From: Kitasatospora phosalacinea
GTDB taxonomy: Bacteria; Actinomycetota; Actinomycetes; Streptomycetales; Streptomycetaceae
Reading direction: 5' to 3'
NCBI RefSeq assembly: GCF_000716545.1
Contig: NZ_JNWZ01000085.1
Span: forward strand, 1-29,165
Length of the DNA stretch: 29,165 bases
Shown here: one piece after another, positions 22,076-29,165 of the stretch
How positions within the stretch are numbered: position 1 is the first letter of the stretch
Layout of the letters: each line of letters starts with the position of its first letter
Notes under the pieces: model-generated
What the model saw: only the letters and a program-made list of their open reading frames with translations
What the model was told of the DNA's origin: nothing
The model's database searches: none
Made by a program: the position numbers and the translations under genes

Positions 22076-23461
22076 ATGCCAAGCCAGTCCGCTCCAGCAC
22101 GACGACGCTCCACCTCGCACGGCCGGAGGCCGGACGCCCCGGGCGGACGCCGGGCCCGCAGCGCGCCGCCCGCGCCCGCGGCGGTCGGCCCGGTGAGCCT
22201 GCGGCTGCTGCCCAGGCCCGGGCTGCTGGGCCGCCGCCTGGAACTCAAGCAGATCGTCCAGCTGGAGGTCGCCGCCGCCCTGGTGGCGGTCGGCTGGTCG
22301 ATCAACACGATGATGGCGGGCGTCTTCGCGGTGCCCGCGCTGATCCTGGCCGCGGTGGCGCTGCTGCGGCTCGGCGGCCGCACCACCGGCGAGGCGGTGA
22401 GCGTCCGTTCGACGTACAACTCCCGCCGCAAGGAAGCGAAGTACAACGTCCCGCCGCCGGGCACCGACCCGGCCATCGCGCCCGTGATGGAGCTCGACCC
22501 GGCGCTCAAGACCTGCACCCACGCGATCGAGACCGACCTCGGCGACGGCCGGCCGCTGCGCCGCGAGACCGGCATGGTCGGCGACGGCACCTTCTTCACC
22601 TCGGTGCTGCTGGTGCAGTCCAAGGACCAGCCGCTGCGCCCGGGCCGGGCCGCCTCCGCCGTCCCGCTGGACCTGATCTGCTCGGTCCTGCAGGTCGACG
22701 ACATCTGCCTGGAGTCGGTGCAGCTGGTCCAGCACACCCAGCCCGCGCCCGCGCCGCACCTGCCCGAGCACTCGCTGGCCGCCCGCGCCTACCAGCAGAC
22801 CCCCGGCGGGGTGAACACCCCGGCGCTGCGGCTGACCTGGGTCGCGCTCAAGCTCGACCCGGAGCGCGCGGCCACCGCCGTGCTGGCCCGCGGCGGCGGC
22901 GAGGAGGGCGCCCGCAAGACGCTGCAGCGCGTCACCGACCAGCTGGCCGGCCGGCTCAACAACGCCGGGTTCACCGCCACCGTGCTGGACGAGCGCGAGC
23001 TGATCGCCGCGCTGGCCATCTCGGTGTGCGCCAACCCGGTGGCGGTGGCGGGCCGGCAGGGCTCCGGCGGCGGCGGGGTGGGCGTGCGCCGCACCCAGGA
23101 GTCGGCGAAGTACTGCCGGATCGACGACCGCTGGCACGCCACGTACTGGATCTCCAAGTGGCCGGTGCTGTCCCGCCCCGGCATGGGCGGCGGCCGGGTG
23201 GCCGCCCCCGACCTGGTCAACCAGCTGACCGGCACCCCCGCGTTCGCCTCGACCTTCTCGGTCACCGCGACCCGCGCGCTGGGCGGCTCGGTGGCGCTCA
23301 GCGGCCACCTGCGGCTGACCGAGCACAACGAGGCCAGGCTCGTCCAGATGGGCCGCCAGGTGGAGTCCCGGGCGCAGCACAACGGCGCCTCGCTGACCCG
23401 CCTCGACCTGGAGCACGCCCCGGGCCTGCTCGCCACGCTGCCCCTGGGAGGGACGTCCTGA
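22076..23461 (+). CDS. eccE: Type VII secretion protein EccE
   Basis: EccE is the peripheral membrane subunit of the ESX complex. The 461-aa product starts with a basic Pro/Ala/Arg-rich tail of about 40 residues. Two adjacent membrane helices follow (about 60-98: QIVQLEVAAALVAVGWSINT, then AGVFAVPALILAAVALLRL), then a soluble domain with the EccE-type SVRSTYNSRRKEAKYNVPPP and WHATYWISKWP segments. The family is weakly conserved, so the call also rests on the position between eccB and the downstream type VII genes. ATG 22076 has AGAGGG and GGGGG upstream. Its TGA overlaps the next ATG (TGATG at 23459-23463), implying coupled translation. Confidence 0.88.
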   Translation: MPSQSAPARRRSTSHGRRPDAPGGRRARSAPPAPAAVGPVSLRLLPRPGLLGRRLELKQIVQLEVAAALVAVGWSINTMMAGVFAVPALILAAVALLRLGGRTTGEAVSVRSTYNSRRKEAKYNVPPPGTDPAIAPVMELDPALKTCTHAIETDLGDGRPLRRETGMVGDGTFFTSVLLVQSKDQPLRPGRAASAVPLDLICSVLQVDDICLESVQLVQHTQPAPAPHLPEHSLAARAYQQTPGGVNTPALRLTWVALKLDPERAATAVLARGGGEEGARKTLQRVTDQLAGRLNNAGFTATVLDERELIAALAISVCANPVAVAGRQGSGGGGVGVRRTQESAKYCRIDDRWHATYWISKWPVLSRPGMGGGRVAAPDLVNQLTGTPAFASTFSVTATRALGGSVALSGHLRLTEHNEARLVQMGRQVESRAQHNGASLTRLDLEHAPGLLATLPLGGTS

Positions 23462-24219
23462 TGGCCTACCAGACCTACTCCGGCCAGGCCCCGCAGCCGG
23501 TCGAGCAGCGCCCGGTGCGGGTGCGTCCCGGGTACGGCCTGCGCGGCCCGCGCCGGGAGAAGCACGTGCTGACGGTCGAGGACCTGTCGGCGCTGGCCTT
23601 CCCGGTCGGCGACGACGGCGTGGTGATCGGCCTGGACCACCAGCAGCAGCCCGCGGTGATCGGCCTGTTCCGCCCGTCGGCGTTCGAGGTGGTGCTGGTC
23701 GGCGGCATGTGGACGGCGCAGCTGATCGCGCTGCGCGCGGCCGCCACCGGGGCCCGGATCGCGGTGGAGACCGGCCGTCCGCAGGCGTGGGCGCCGATGG
23801 CGCAGGCCGCGGGCGGCGGGCAGCCGTGCGTGACGATCCACCAGGTGGGCCGGTTGGGTGCGCAGGGCGCGTCGGTGGCGTCCCCCGTTCTGGTGGTCCG
23901 CGACCTGGGCGCGCGGCCCAACCGCAGCCGGCTGTCGGCGACGCCGTGGCAGACCACGCTGACCGTGCTGCCCTACCTGGGCCCGAACGCCGGACGGGTG
24001 ATCAACACGGCCGACCTGGTCGGACTGCAGCGGGTCTCGCCGCAGGAGGCCGAACTGCTGGGCCGGCTGCTGTCGCTGGCCCCCGGTGACGTCAGCGCGC
24101 TGCCGACGCTGCCGGACAACGTGACGCTGTGGGCGACCCGGATGCGGCGCCAGTACGTGATGACCAACCAGGGCGAGGCCGAGACCCAGGTGCTGGGCGG
24201 CCCGCGCCGCATGGACTGA
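23461..24219 (+). CDS. Conserved type VII-associated protein of unknown function, coupled to eccE
   Basis: I do not recognise a characterised family. The 252-aa product begins with a Gln/Pro/Arg-rich tail ([20 protein letters not shown]) and continues as a soluble alpha/beta domain without a signal peptide. One moderately hydrophobic segment (about residues 75-95: [20 protein letters not shown]) is not convincing as a membrane helix. The stretches [20 protein letters not shown] and [13 protein letters not shown] suggest a Rossmann-like fold but no nucleotide motif is visible. Its ATG overlaps the eccE stop (TGATG), so it is made in fixed ratio to EccE. The position suggests a cytosolic partner of the ESX complex; this is inference. 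I recall a similar unknown gene at this place in Streptomyces type VII loci. Confidence 0.85.
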   Translation: MAYQTYSGQAPQPVEQRPVRVRPGYGLRGPRREKHVLTVEDLSALAFPVGDDGVVIGLDHQQQPAVIGLFRPSAFEVVLVGGMWTAQLIALRAAATGARIAVETGRPQAWAPMAQAAGGGQPCVTIHQVGRLGAQGASVASPVLVVRDLGARPNRSRLSATPWQTTLTVLPYLGPNAGRVINTADLVGLQRVSPQEAELLGRLLSLAPGDVSALPTLPDNVTLWATRMRRQYVMTNQGEAETQVLGGPRRMD

Positions 24220-24254
24220 CCGGGCTCCGGTCGGCCGGCGCGCTCCGGAGGGGT

Positions 24255-24279
24255 CCCGGCCCCGCCGGGGCGGGCCGGG
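24255..24279 (+). terminator. Imperfect GC hairpin after the eccE-coupled gene
   Basis: CCCGGC-CCC pairs with GGG-GCCGGG across a short loop and a bulge, 36 bases after the stop codon at 24219. It may be a weak terminator separating this gene from the ParA-like gene. Confidence 0.4.
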
Positions 24280-24354
24280 CCGGCCGGGTCGCCAGGGTCG
24301 GCCGGATCCGCCGTCAGGTCGGGCACCGCCTTCAGCCCGGGCACCTGCACGGCC

Positions 24355-24395
24355 TAGTCTTGTTGCCCGACGGCAACCGCCGAAGCAGCTTCGGC
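24355..24395 (+). promoter_or_regulatory. Candidate promoter and tandem dyads upstream of the ParA-like gene
   Basis: TAGTCT (24355-24360) fits a -10 box; a poor -35 (TTCAGC) lies 18 bases upstream. Immediately after it come two perfect small dyads: GTTGCC-N4-GGCAAC (24362-24377), which overlaps the expected start point like an operator, and GCCGAAG-CAG-CTTCGGC (24379-24395). The ParA-like GTG follows at 24414. Confidence 0.38.
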
Positions 24396-24413
24396 GAGAA
24401 CGAGGGAGCCCCA

Positions 24414-26522
24414 GTGAGCAGCGATCGGGACGGCGTCTACGTCGGCGACAACGCGGCCGAGGACGACGATGACTGGTCCGACGCCCCGGACTACAGCGCC
24501 CCGTCCTGGTACACCCAGAGCGCCGCGCCCGGCGCTCCGGTAGCGGCGCCGCAGCCGCAGCCGCCCGTCCAAGCGCAGCCGCCCGTCCAGCAGCAGGCCC
24601 AGCCGCCGCAGGTCCAGCCACCACCGGTGCAGCAGCAGGTGGCGGGGCCGCCGCCGGTGCCGGTCGCCCAGCAGCCGCCGGTGGCGCAGCAGGTGCCCGG
24701 CCCGCCGCCGGTGGCGGAGCAGGCTCCCCAGCCGCCCGCGCCGCAGCCGCCGGCGGCCGAGCAGCAGGCTCCCGAACCGCCCGTCGCCGTCCAGCCGCAG
24801 GCTCCGCAGCCGCCCGTCGACCCGAACGCGCCGGACGTGGCGGTGCCGGACGCCGCGCCGCCGGTGCAGCAGCAGGTGGCGGGGCCGCCGCAGCCGCCGG
24901 TCGCCCAGCAGCCGCCCGTCGCCGTCCAGCCGCAGGCCGCGCAGCAGCCGCCCGTCGCCGTCCAACCGCAGGCCGCGCAGCCGCCGCAGGCGCAGCCGCC
25001 GTACCCGCAGCAGGGCCAGCAGCCGTACCCGCCGCAGCCCGACGCCCAGCAGCAGCCGCCGCAGGCCCAGCCGCCGCAGTGGCCGAACCAGCCGTACCCG
25101 CCGCAGGCCCAGCCGCCGCAGCAGCAGCCGTACCCGCAGCAGGGTCAGCAGCCGCCGCAGGCCCAGCCGCCGCAGTGGCCGAACCAGCAGCAGCCGCCGG
25201 TGGACCCGCGGACGGGCGGCTGGCCGCAGCCCCAGCCCCAGCAGTACGCGCCGCAGCCGCCGCAGCAGCACGGTGTCGGCGGTGCGCCGCAGGCCCCGGC
25301 GCAGTTCCAGCAGGCGGCGGGGCAGCCCTCCGCGCACGGCGCGGCGCTCGGCTACACGGCCGCGGTGGAGCTGTCCTCGGACCGGCTGCTGCGCGGCCAG
25401 CCGAAGGTGCAGAAGCAGTCCAGGTTCCAGTTCGGCGGCAAGTCGGCGCAGGCCGGCAAGCAGCAGAAGCTGGAGCTGATCCGGCACCCGGTGATGACCT
25501 GCTACCGGATCGCGGTGATCAGCCTCAAGGGCGGGGTCGGCAAGACCACGACCACCACCTCGCTGGGCGCGATGCTGGCCAGCGAGCGGCAGGACAAGGT
25601 CATCGCGATCGACGCCAACCCGGACGCGGGCACCCTGGGCCGCCGCATCAAGCGGCAGACCGGGGCGACCATCCGCGACCTGGTGACGGCGATCCCGAAC
25701 ATCCGCAGCTACATGGACATCCGCCAGTACACCTCGCAGGACCCGAACTCGGGCCTGGAGATCGTCGCCAACGACGTGGACCCGGCGGTCTCCACCACCT
25801 TCGACGACTCGGACTACCGCCAGGTCATCCAGGTGCTCGGGCAGCACTACCCGATCATCCTGACCGACTCCGGCACCGGTCTGCTGTACTCGGCGATGCG
25901 CGGCGTGCTGGACCTCGCGGACCAGCTGATCGTGGTGGCCACGCCCAGCGTGGACGGCGCGTCCAGCGCCTCGACCACCCTGGACTGGCTGTCCGCGCAC
26001 GGCTACGCGGACTTGGTGCAGCGGTCGATCACGGTGGTCTCCGGGGTGCGCGAGACCAGCAAGATGATCAAGGTCGAGGACATCGTGGCGCACTTCCAGA
26101 CCCGCTGCCGCGGCGTCGTGGTGGTGCCGTTCGACGAGAGCCTGGCGGCCGGCGCCGAGGTCAACCTGCAGATGATGCGGCCGAAGGTCCGCGACGCCTA
26201 CTTCGAGCTGGCGACGCTGGTCGGCGAGGACATCGCCCGCTCGCAGCAGCAGGCCGGCTGGCAGGCCCAGCAGCAGCAGCCGTACCCGCAGCAGGGCGGC
26301 TACCCGCAGCAACAGCAGCAGCCGTACCCGCAGCAGCAGTACCCGCAGCAGGGCGGCTACCCGCAGCAGGGCCAGCCGTGGCAGCAGCCGCCGCAGCCCG
26401 GCTACCCGCAGCAGGGCCAGCAGCCGTACCCGCCGCAGGCCCCGCAGCCCGGCTACGGCTACCCGCCGCCGCACGAGGCGCCGCCCCCGGGGTACGGCTA
26501 CCCGCCGCCCCACCAGGGCTGA
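24414..26522 (+). CDS. ParA/MinD-like ATPase with Pro/Gln-rich tails (EspI-like, type VII associated)
   Basis: The 702-aa product has four parts. An acidic start (residues 1-40) is followed by a Pro/Gln/Ala-rich low-complexity region (about 40-310) and a deviant Walker ATPase domain (about 360-605), with P-loop KGGVGKT (372-378), D400 in AIDANPDAG and D485 in IILTDSGTG. The tail is Gln/Tyr/Pro-rich (about 610-702), built of YPQQ and GYGYPPP units. The layout, proline-rich region plus MinD-like ATPase, resembles mycobacterial EspI of ESX-1, whose role is regulatory; the C-terminal tail is additional. GTG 24414 has GAGGGAG six bases upstream. It lies just after the eccE operon and ends at a 24-bp terminator. 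Function in the secretion system is inferred from context. Confidence 0.88.
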   Translation: MSSDRDGVYVGDNAAEDDDDWSDAPDYSAPSWYTQSAAPGAPVAAPQPQPPVQAQPPVQQQAQPPQVQPPPVQQQVAGPPPVPVAQQPPVAQQVPGPPPVAEQAPQPPAPQPPAAEQQAPEPPVAVQPQAPQPPVDPNAPDVAVPDAAPPVQQQVAGPPQPPVAQQPPVAVQPQAAQQPPVAVQPQAAQPPQAQPPYPQQGQQPYPPQPDAQQQPPQAQPPQWPNQPYPPQAQPPQQQPYPQQGQQPPQAQPPQWPNQQQPPVDPRTGGWPQPQPQQYAPQPPQQHGVGGAPQAPAQFQQAAGQPSAHGAALGYTAAVELSSDRLLRGQPKVQKQSRFQFGGKSAQAGKQQKLELIRHPVMTCYRIAVISLKGGVGKTTTTTSLGAMLASERQDKVIAIDANPDAGTLGRRIKRQTGATIRDLVTAIPNIRSYMDIRQYTSQDPNSGLEIVANDVDPAVSTTFDDSDYRQVIQVLGQHYPIILTDSGTGLLYSAMRGVLDLADQLIVVATPSVDGASSASTTLDWLSAHGYADLVQRSITVVSGVRETSKMIKVEDIVAHFQTRCRGVVVVPFDESLAAGAEVNLQMMRPKVRDAYFELATLVGEDIARSQQQAGWQAQQQQPYPQQGGYPQQQQQPYPQQQYPQQGGYPQQGQPWQQPPQPGYPQQGQQPYPPQAPQPGYGYPPPHEAPPPGYGYPPPHQG
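24906..24977 (+). repeat. 36-bp tandem repeat inside the Pro/Gln-rich coding region
   Basis: Two adjacent 36-base copies (24906-24941, 24942-24977) differ at one base and encode [12 protein letters not shown] twice. A partial earlier copy lies near 24779. The region grows by in-frame unit duplication. Confidence 0.85.
25050..25188 (+). repeat. 43-bp direct repeat inside the Pro/Gln-rich coding region
   Basis: Bases 25050-25092 recur exactly at 25146-25188, 96 bases apart and in frame, encoding [14 protein letters not shown] twice. As with the 36-bp unit, such repeats are prone to length change by slippage or recombination. Confidence 0.85.
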
Positions 26523-26524
26523 CG

Positions 26525-26576
26525 CGACGTCGGAGCCCCCCGCGGAACACGCGTTCCGCGGGGGGCTCCGACGTCG
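26525..26576. terminator. Very strong bidirectional terminator (24-bp perfect stem)
   Basis: Arms 26525-26548 and 26553-26576 are perfect inverted copies over 24 bp around the loop ACGC. The hairpin begins 3 bases after the stop of the ParA-like gene and lies 45 bases after the ribF stop on the other strand. It should end both convergent transcripts. Confidence 0.9.
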
Positions 26577-26597
26577 GCGCGCAGAGCGCGCCCGGCA

Positions 26598-26634
26598 GCT
26601 TCAGGGGCGCTCGGGCGGCTTCAGGGGCGCTCGG
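26598..26634. repeat. Short duplication spanning the ribF 3' end
   Basis: GCTTCAGGGGCGCTCGG occurs at 26598-26614 and again at 26618-26634, a 20-base period. The second copy contains the ribF stop codon and its last codons; the first lies just beyond the stop and repeats the same in-phase stop trinucleotide. Confidence 0.85.
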
Positions 26635-27565
26635 TGAGGTCCCGGGCGCGCTTGACGTCCTCGGCCATCCGCTCCAGCAGGGCGTCGATGGAGTCGAACT
26701 TCTCCATGCCGCGCAGCCAGGCCAGGAAGTCCACGGCGACGTGCTGCCCGTACAGGTCGAGGCCGACCCGGTCGATGGCGTACGCCTCGACGGTGCGGGC
26801 GGTGCCGTCGAAGGTCGGGTTGGTACCGACCGAGATGGCGGCGGGCATGGTCTCGCCGTCGGCGGTCAGCCAGCCCGCGTACACGCCGTCGGCGGGGATC
26901 GCCGAGTGCGCGACGGTGTCCACGTTGGCGGTGGGGTAGCCGAGTTCGCGGCCGCGCTGGGCGCCGCGGACGACCTCGCCCTCGACCCGGTGCGGGCGGC
27001 CGAGGATCTCGGCGACGCCGGTCATGTCACCGGCCGCGACCAGGCGGCGGCACAGGCTGGAGGAGAACGGCTCGCCGTCGCCCGCGGTGCCGCGCACCTG
27101 CAGGTCGACCACCTCGACGGTGAAGTCGTCGGCCCGGCCGAGCTCGGCCAGCAGCTCGACGTCGCCCGCCGCGCGGTGCCCGAAGCGGAAGTTGGGGCCC
27201 TCGACGACCGCCTTGGCGTGCAGCGCGTCGACCAGCACCGACCGCACGAAGTACTCCGGGGACTCCTTGGAGAACTCGGCGGTGAACGGCAGCACCAGGA
27301 CGGCGTCCACGCCCAGCTGCTCGACCAGTTCGGCCCGGCGCGGCTGCGGGGCGAGCAGCGGCGGGTGGGTGCCGGGCCGGACCACCTCGCTGGGGTGCGG
27401 GTCGAAGGTGACCACCACCGACTTCGCCCCCAGCTCGCCGGCCAGCTCCACCACCCGGTTGATGATCAACTGGTGTCCGCGGTGGACCCCGTCGAACGAT
27501 CCGATGGTGACGACGCTGCGCCCCCAGTCCCCGGGGATCTCCTCCAGGCCGTGCCAGCGCTGCAC
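26621..27565 (-). CDS. ribF: Bifunctional riboflavin kinase / FAD synthetase
   Basis: RibF phosphorylates riboflavin to FMN and adenylates FMN to FAD in the cytosol. The 314-aa protein has the N-terminal nucleotidyltransferase with GSFDGVHRGH (22-31) and the TFDPHPSEVV segment (53-62). The C-terminal riboflavin kinase domain begins near residue 188 and contains GRELGYPTANV, with the PTAN motif at 211-214. Length is normal. GTG 27565 (MQRWHGLEEIP, the usual streptomycete start) has AAGGAG seven bases upstream; an extension to 27595 would place the Shine-Dalgarno inside the gene. It lies 63 bases after the helical protein gene on the same strand, with no clear promoter in the gap. Confidence 0.97.
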   Translation of the reverse strand: MQRWHGLEEIPGDWGRSVVTIGSFDGVHRGHQLIINRVVELAGELGAKSVVVTFDPHPSEVVRPGTHPPLLAPQPRRAELVEQLGVDAVLVLPFTAEFSKESPEYFVRSVLVDALHAKAVVEGPNFRFGHRAAGDVELLAELGRADDFTVEVVDLQVRGTAGDGEPFSSSLCRRLVAAGDMTGVAEILGRPHRVEGEVVRGAQRGRELGYPTANVDTVAHSAIPADGVYAGWLTADGETMPAAISVGTNPTFDGTARTVEAYAIDRVGLDLYGQHVAVDFLAWLRGMEKFDSIDALLERMAEDVKRARDLTERP

Positions 27566-27589
27566 CTGACCGCTCCTTGTTCCTACGGT

Positions 27590-27606
27590 GTGCACAACCC
27601 GTGCAC
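27590..27606. promoter_or_regulatory. Paired GTGCAC palindromes upstream of ribF
   Basis: The palindromic hexamer GTGCAC occurs twice (27590-27595 and 27601-27606) separated by 5 bases, about 25 bases before the ribF start. The spacing would put both on nearly one face of the helix, as for a dimeric regulator. The function is unknown. Confidence 0.25.
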
Positions 27607-27628
27607 TCGAAAGACCGAAACCGAACCC

Positions 27629-29165
27629 CTATAGCGTGCCATGCGACCGGCCCTGCCCAGGTACCGGAAGGCCCTTGGTGTGACCGGTCAGACGGCTGCC
27701 GGGACGGTCGACCTGGCGCTCGGCCTCGGCCGCGGCGTACTGCGGGTCCCGGCCGGACGCGGCGAGGGCCCGCATCCGGGCCAGCCGGGGCCCCTGGGGC
27801 GGTGACGGGGCGCCCTCGGGCCAGGACGCCAGCAGCCGGGCGAAACCCGCCCAGCGGCCCGCACAGCGCACCAGGGCGGCGTCCGCGCCCGGCCACCGCT
27901 CGGCGACCAGGCACAGCAGTTCGCGCACCCGCCGCCCGGGGTGCCCGGCGTGGCGGGCCGCCAGCGCCTCCACCACCGCGGCCAGCACCCGCTCGTCCCG
28001 CTCGGCGGCCAGCAGGGCGTCCAGCAGCTCCTCCCGGCCGCCGCCGGGCGCGGCCAGCACCGGCACGAAGACGGCCCGCACCGGCGGCTCGGCGGCCAGC
28101 ACCGCGTCCAGCAGCGGACGGCCGTCCCGCCCGGCCTCCAGCAGCCGGTCCAGGTGCCGGGCGACCGCCCCGGCCCGCTCCGGGCCGTCCCGCAGCAGCT
28201 CGGCGGCGACCAGCGGCACCGAGGCGGCCACCGCCGGGTCGGCGGCCGCCTCCAGCACCCGCAGGTCCTCCCCCGGCCGGGCGTCCGGCACCCGCAGCCG
28301 CTCGCGCACCGCCGCCAGCACCTCCGCCGGGTGCTCGGCCACCAGGCCGGCCAGCACCTCGGCGGTCAGGAACGGGTCGCCCGCCCGGTACGCGGCCAGC
28401 GCGGCCGCCAGGTGCTCGGCCCGGCCCTCCGGATCGCGCACCAGCAGCGCCAGCGCCGCGCCGTGCAGGGCCGGTTCGTCCTCCCGGGCCAGCAGCGTCC
28501 GGGCCGCCAGCCGCAGCAGCCGCGCCCCCGAGCCCTCCGCGTGCGGGGCGGTGCGCAGCGCGTGCACGGCCGCCGCGACGTGCCGCTCGGGGCGCGGGTC
28601 GTGGCTCCACCGGTCGACCGCCCGGCACAGCGCGGACGGCTCGTGCTCGGCCAGCCGGCCCAGCAGCGCGTCGGCCCGCGGGTGGGCGGCGGCGACCAGC
28701 GCCTCCGTCAACTCGTCCAGCGCCAGCGCCCGGTGCTCGTACAGCAGTTCGTCGGCCAGCTCGGCGGCGGGCCCCTCGCCCCCGGTGCCCTCCCCGTACC
28801 AGGCGCACAGCAGCGGCAGCACCCCGCGCGGGTCGGCGGCCAGCAGCTCGGCCGCCGCCGCCCGGACCACCTCCGCCCGGCCCGGGCCGCGCGCCAGCCG
28901 GCCCAGCAGCGCGACCCGTTCGGCCACCGGCAGCGGCAGACCGACCCAGAACGCGGCGCCGAACCGCTCGTCCCGCCCGGCCCGTTCGGCCAGCAGCTCC
29001 AGCAACTCGCGGTGCGCGGACGGCTCCGGGCTCCCCGCCAGGCCCGCCACCAGCAGCCGGCCCGCCCACCAGTCCGCCTCCCCGCCGCGCTCGGAGCGCT
29101 CCAGCGCCGCCAGGGCCCGCCGCAGCCACCCGTCCAGCACCGCCGCCCCCCGCGCCTCCCCCGCC
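27629..29165 (-). CDS. Helical repeat-like protein of unknown function (5' end outside the window)
   Basis: At least 511 residues rich in Ala, Leu, Arg and Glu are encoded. The pattern is of successive amphipathic helix pairs, such as RAEVVRAAAAELLAADPRGV and RAEHLAAALAAYRAGDPFL, which resembles HEAT/armadillo-type solenoids. I see no signal peptide, membrane segment, P-loop or catalytic motif. The end (about the last 40 residues) is a basic, unstructured tail. The frame is open to the window edge: GTG 29140 is a possible start, but no stop precedes it, so the gene may continue. It is upstream of ribF on the same strand with 63 bases between, and could be cotranscribed. No named family is recognised; solenoid assignment is inference. 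Confidence 0.75.
   Translation of the reverse strand, partial: AGEARGAAVLDGWLRRALAALERSERGGEADWWAGRLLVAGLAGSPEPSAHRELLELLAERAGRDERFGAAFWVGLPLPVAERVALLGRLARGPGRAEVVRAAAAELLAADPRGVLPLLCAWYGEGTGGEGPAAELADELLYEHRALALDELTEALVAAAHPRADALLGRLAEHEPSALCRAVDRWSHDPRPERHVAAAVHALRTAPHAEGSGARLLRLAARTLLAREDEPALHGAALALLVRDPEGRAEHLAAALAAYRAGDPFLTAEVLAGLVAEHPAEVLAAVRERLRVPDARPGEDLRVLEAAADPAVAASVPLVAAELLRDGPERAGAVARHLDRLLEAGRDGRPLLDAVLAAEPPVRAVFVPVLAAPGGGREELLDALLAAERDERVLAAVVEALAARHAGHPGRRVRELLCLVAERWPGADAALVRCAGRWAGFARLLASWPEGAPSPPQGPRLARMRALAASGRDPQYAAAEAERQVDRPGSRLTGHTKGLPVPGQGRSHGTL

Noticed and set aside
24560..25330. Array-like repeats suggesting CRISPR or a minisatellite
   Set aside because: The repeats keep reading frame, differ in length, have no unique spacers, and encode Pro/Gln-rich protein.
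24354..26513. 719-codon minus-strand frame opposite the ParA-like gene
   Set aside because: Its Leu/Arg repeats are the complement of the Pro/Gln codons; it has no independent evidence of coding.

Overview
The window is a very GC-rich actinobacterial chromosome segment. Third codon positions are almost all G or C, GTG and TTG starts are frequent, and the proteins read as Streptomycetaceae (Streptomyces or Kitasatospora) versions of their families. It is a core-genome region: I see no insertion sequence, prophage, CRISPR array or tRNA. All identifications are by reading; no search was run.

Left part (1 to about 9,800, all on the minus strand): from right to left the genes are rpsO (S15), pnp (PNPase), pepR (M16 zinc protease), dapB, a small membrane TPR-like protein, thyX, dapA and rnj (RNase J). 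Two RNA-decay enzymes therefore share a gene string with lysine/diaminopimelate and thymidylate synthesis. The gaps hold long perfect inverted repeats: after rpsO, after pnp, between thyX and dapA, and between dapA and rnj. Beyond rnj, bases 1-297 are not empty. They carry a consensus promoter (TTGACC-N17-TAGTGT, minus strand) and end in the sequence I recognise as the Streptomyces 16S rRNA leader, so an rRNA operon probably starts just left of the window.

Middle and right part (9,877 to 26,522): a compact type VII (ESX) secretion locus. On the minus strand are eccB, two WXG100 (Esx) genes, mycP and, further left, eccD. On the plus strand are eccC (one polypeptide with three ATPase domains), eccE, a small unknown gene translationally coupled to eccE, and a ParA/EspI-like ATPase flanked by long Pro/Gln-rich tails. 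Together these supply the membrane complex (EccB, C, D, E), the mycosin protease, the secreted Esx pair and a likely accessory cytosolic ATPase. An amino-acid-permease-like APC transporter with a long folded 5' leader sits between eccC and mycP.

Far right (26,525 to the end): a 24-bp perfect stem ends the parA-like gene and ribF from both sides. ribF (FAD synthetase/riboflavin kinase) follows, then a helical Ala/Leu/Arg-rich protein that runs off the window.

The least explained items are: the eccD-eccC divergent region (direct repeats nested in an inverted repeat, plus two ATGA-linked mini-ORFs leading into eccC); the structured leader of the permease; the EccE-coupled unknown gene; and the promoter embedded in the rnj 3' hairpin before the probable rRNA operon.
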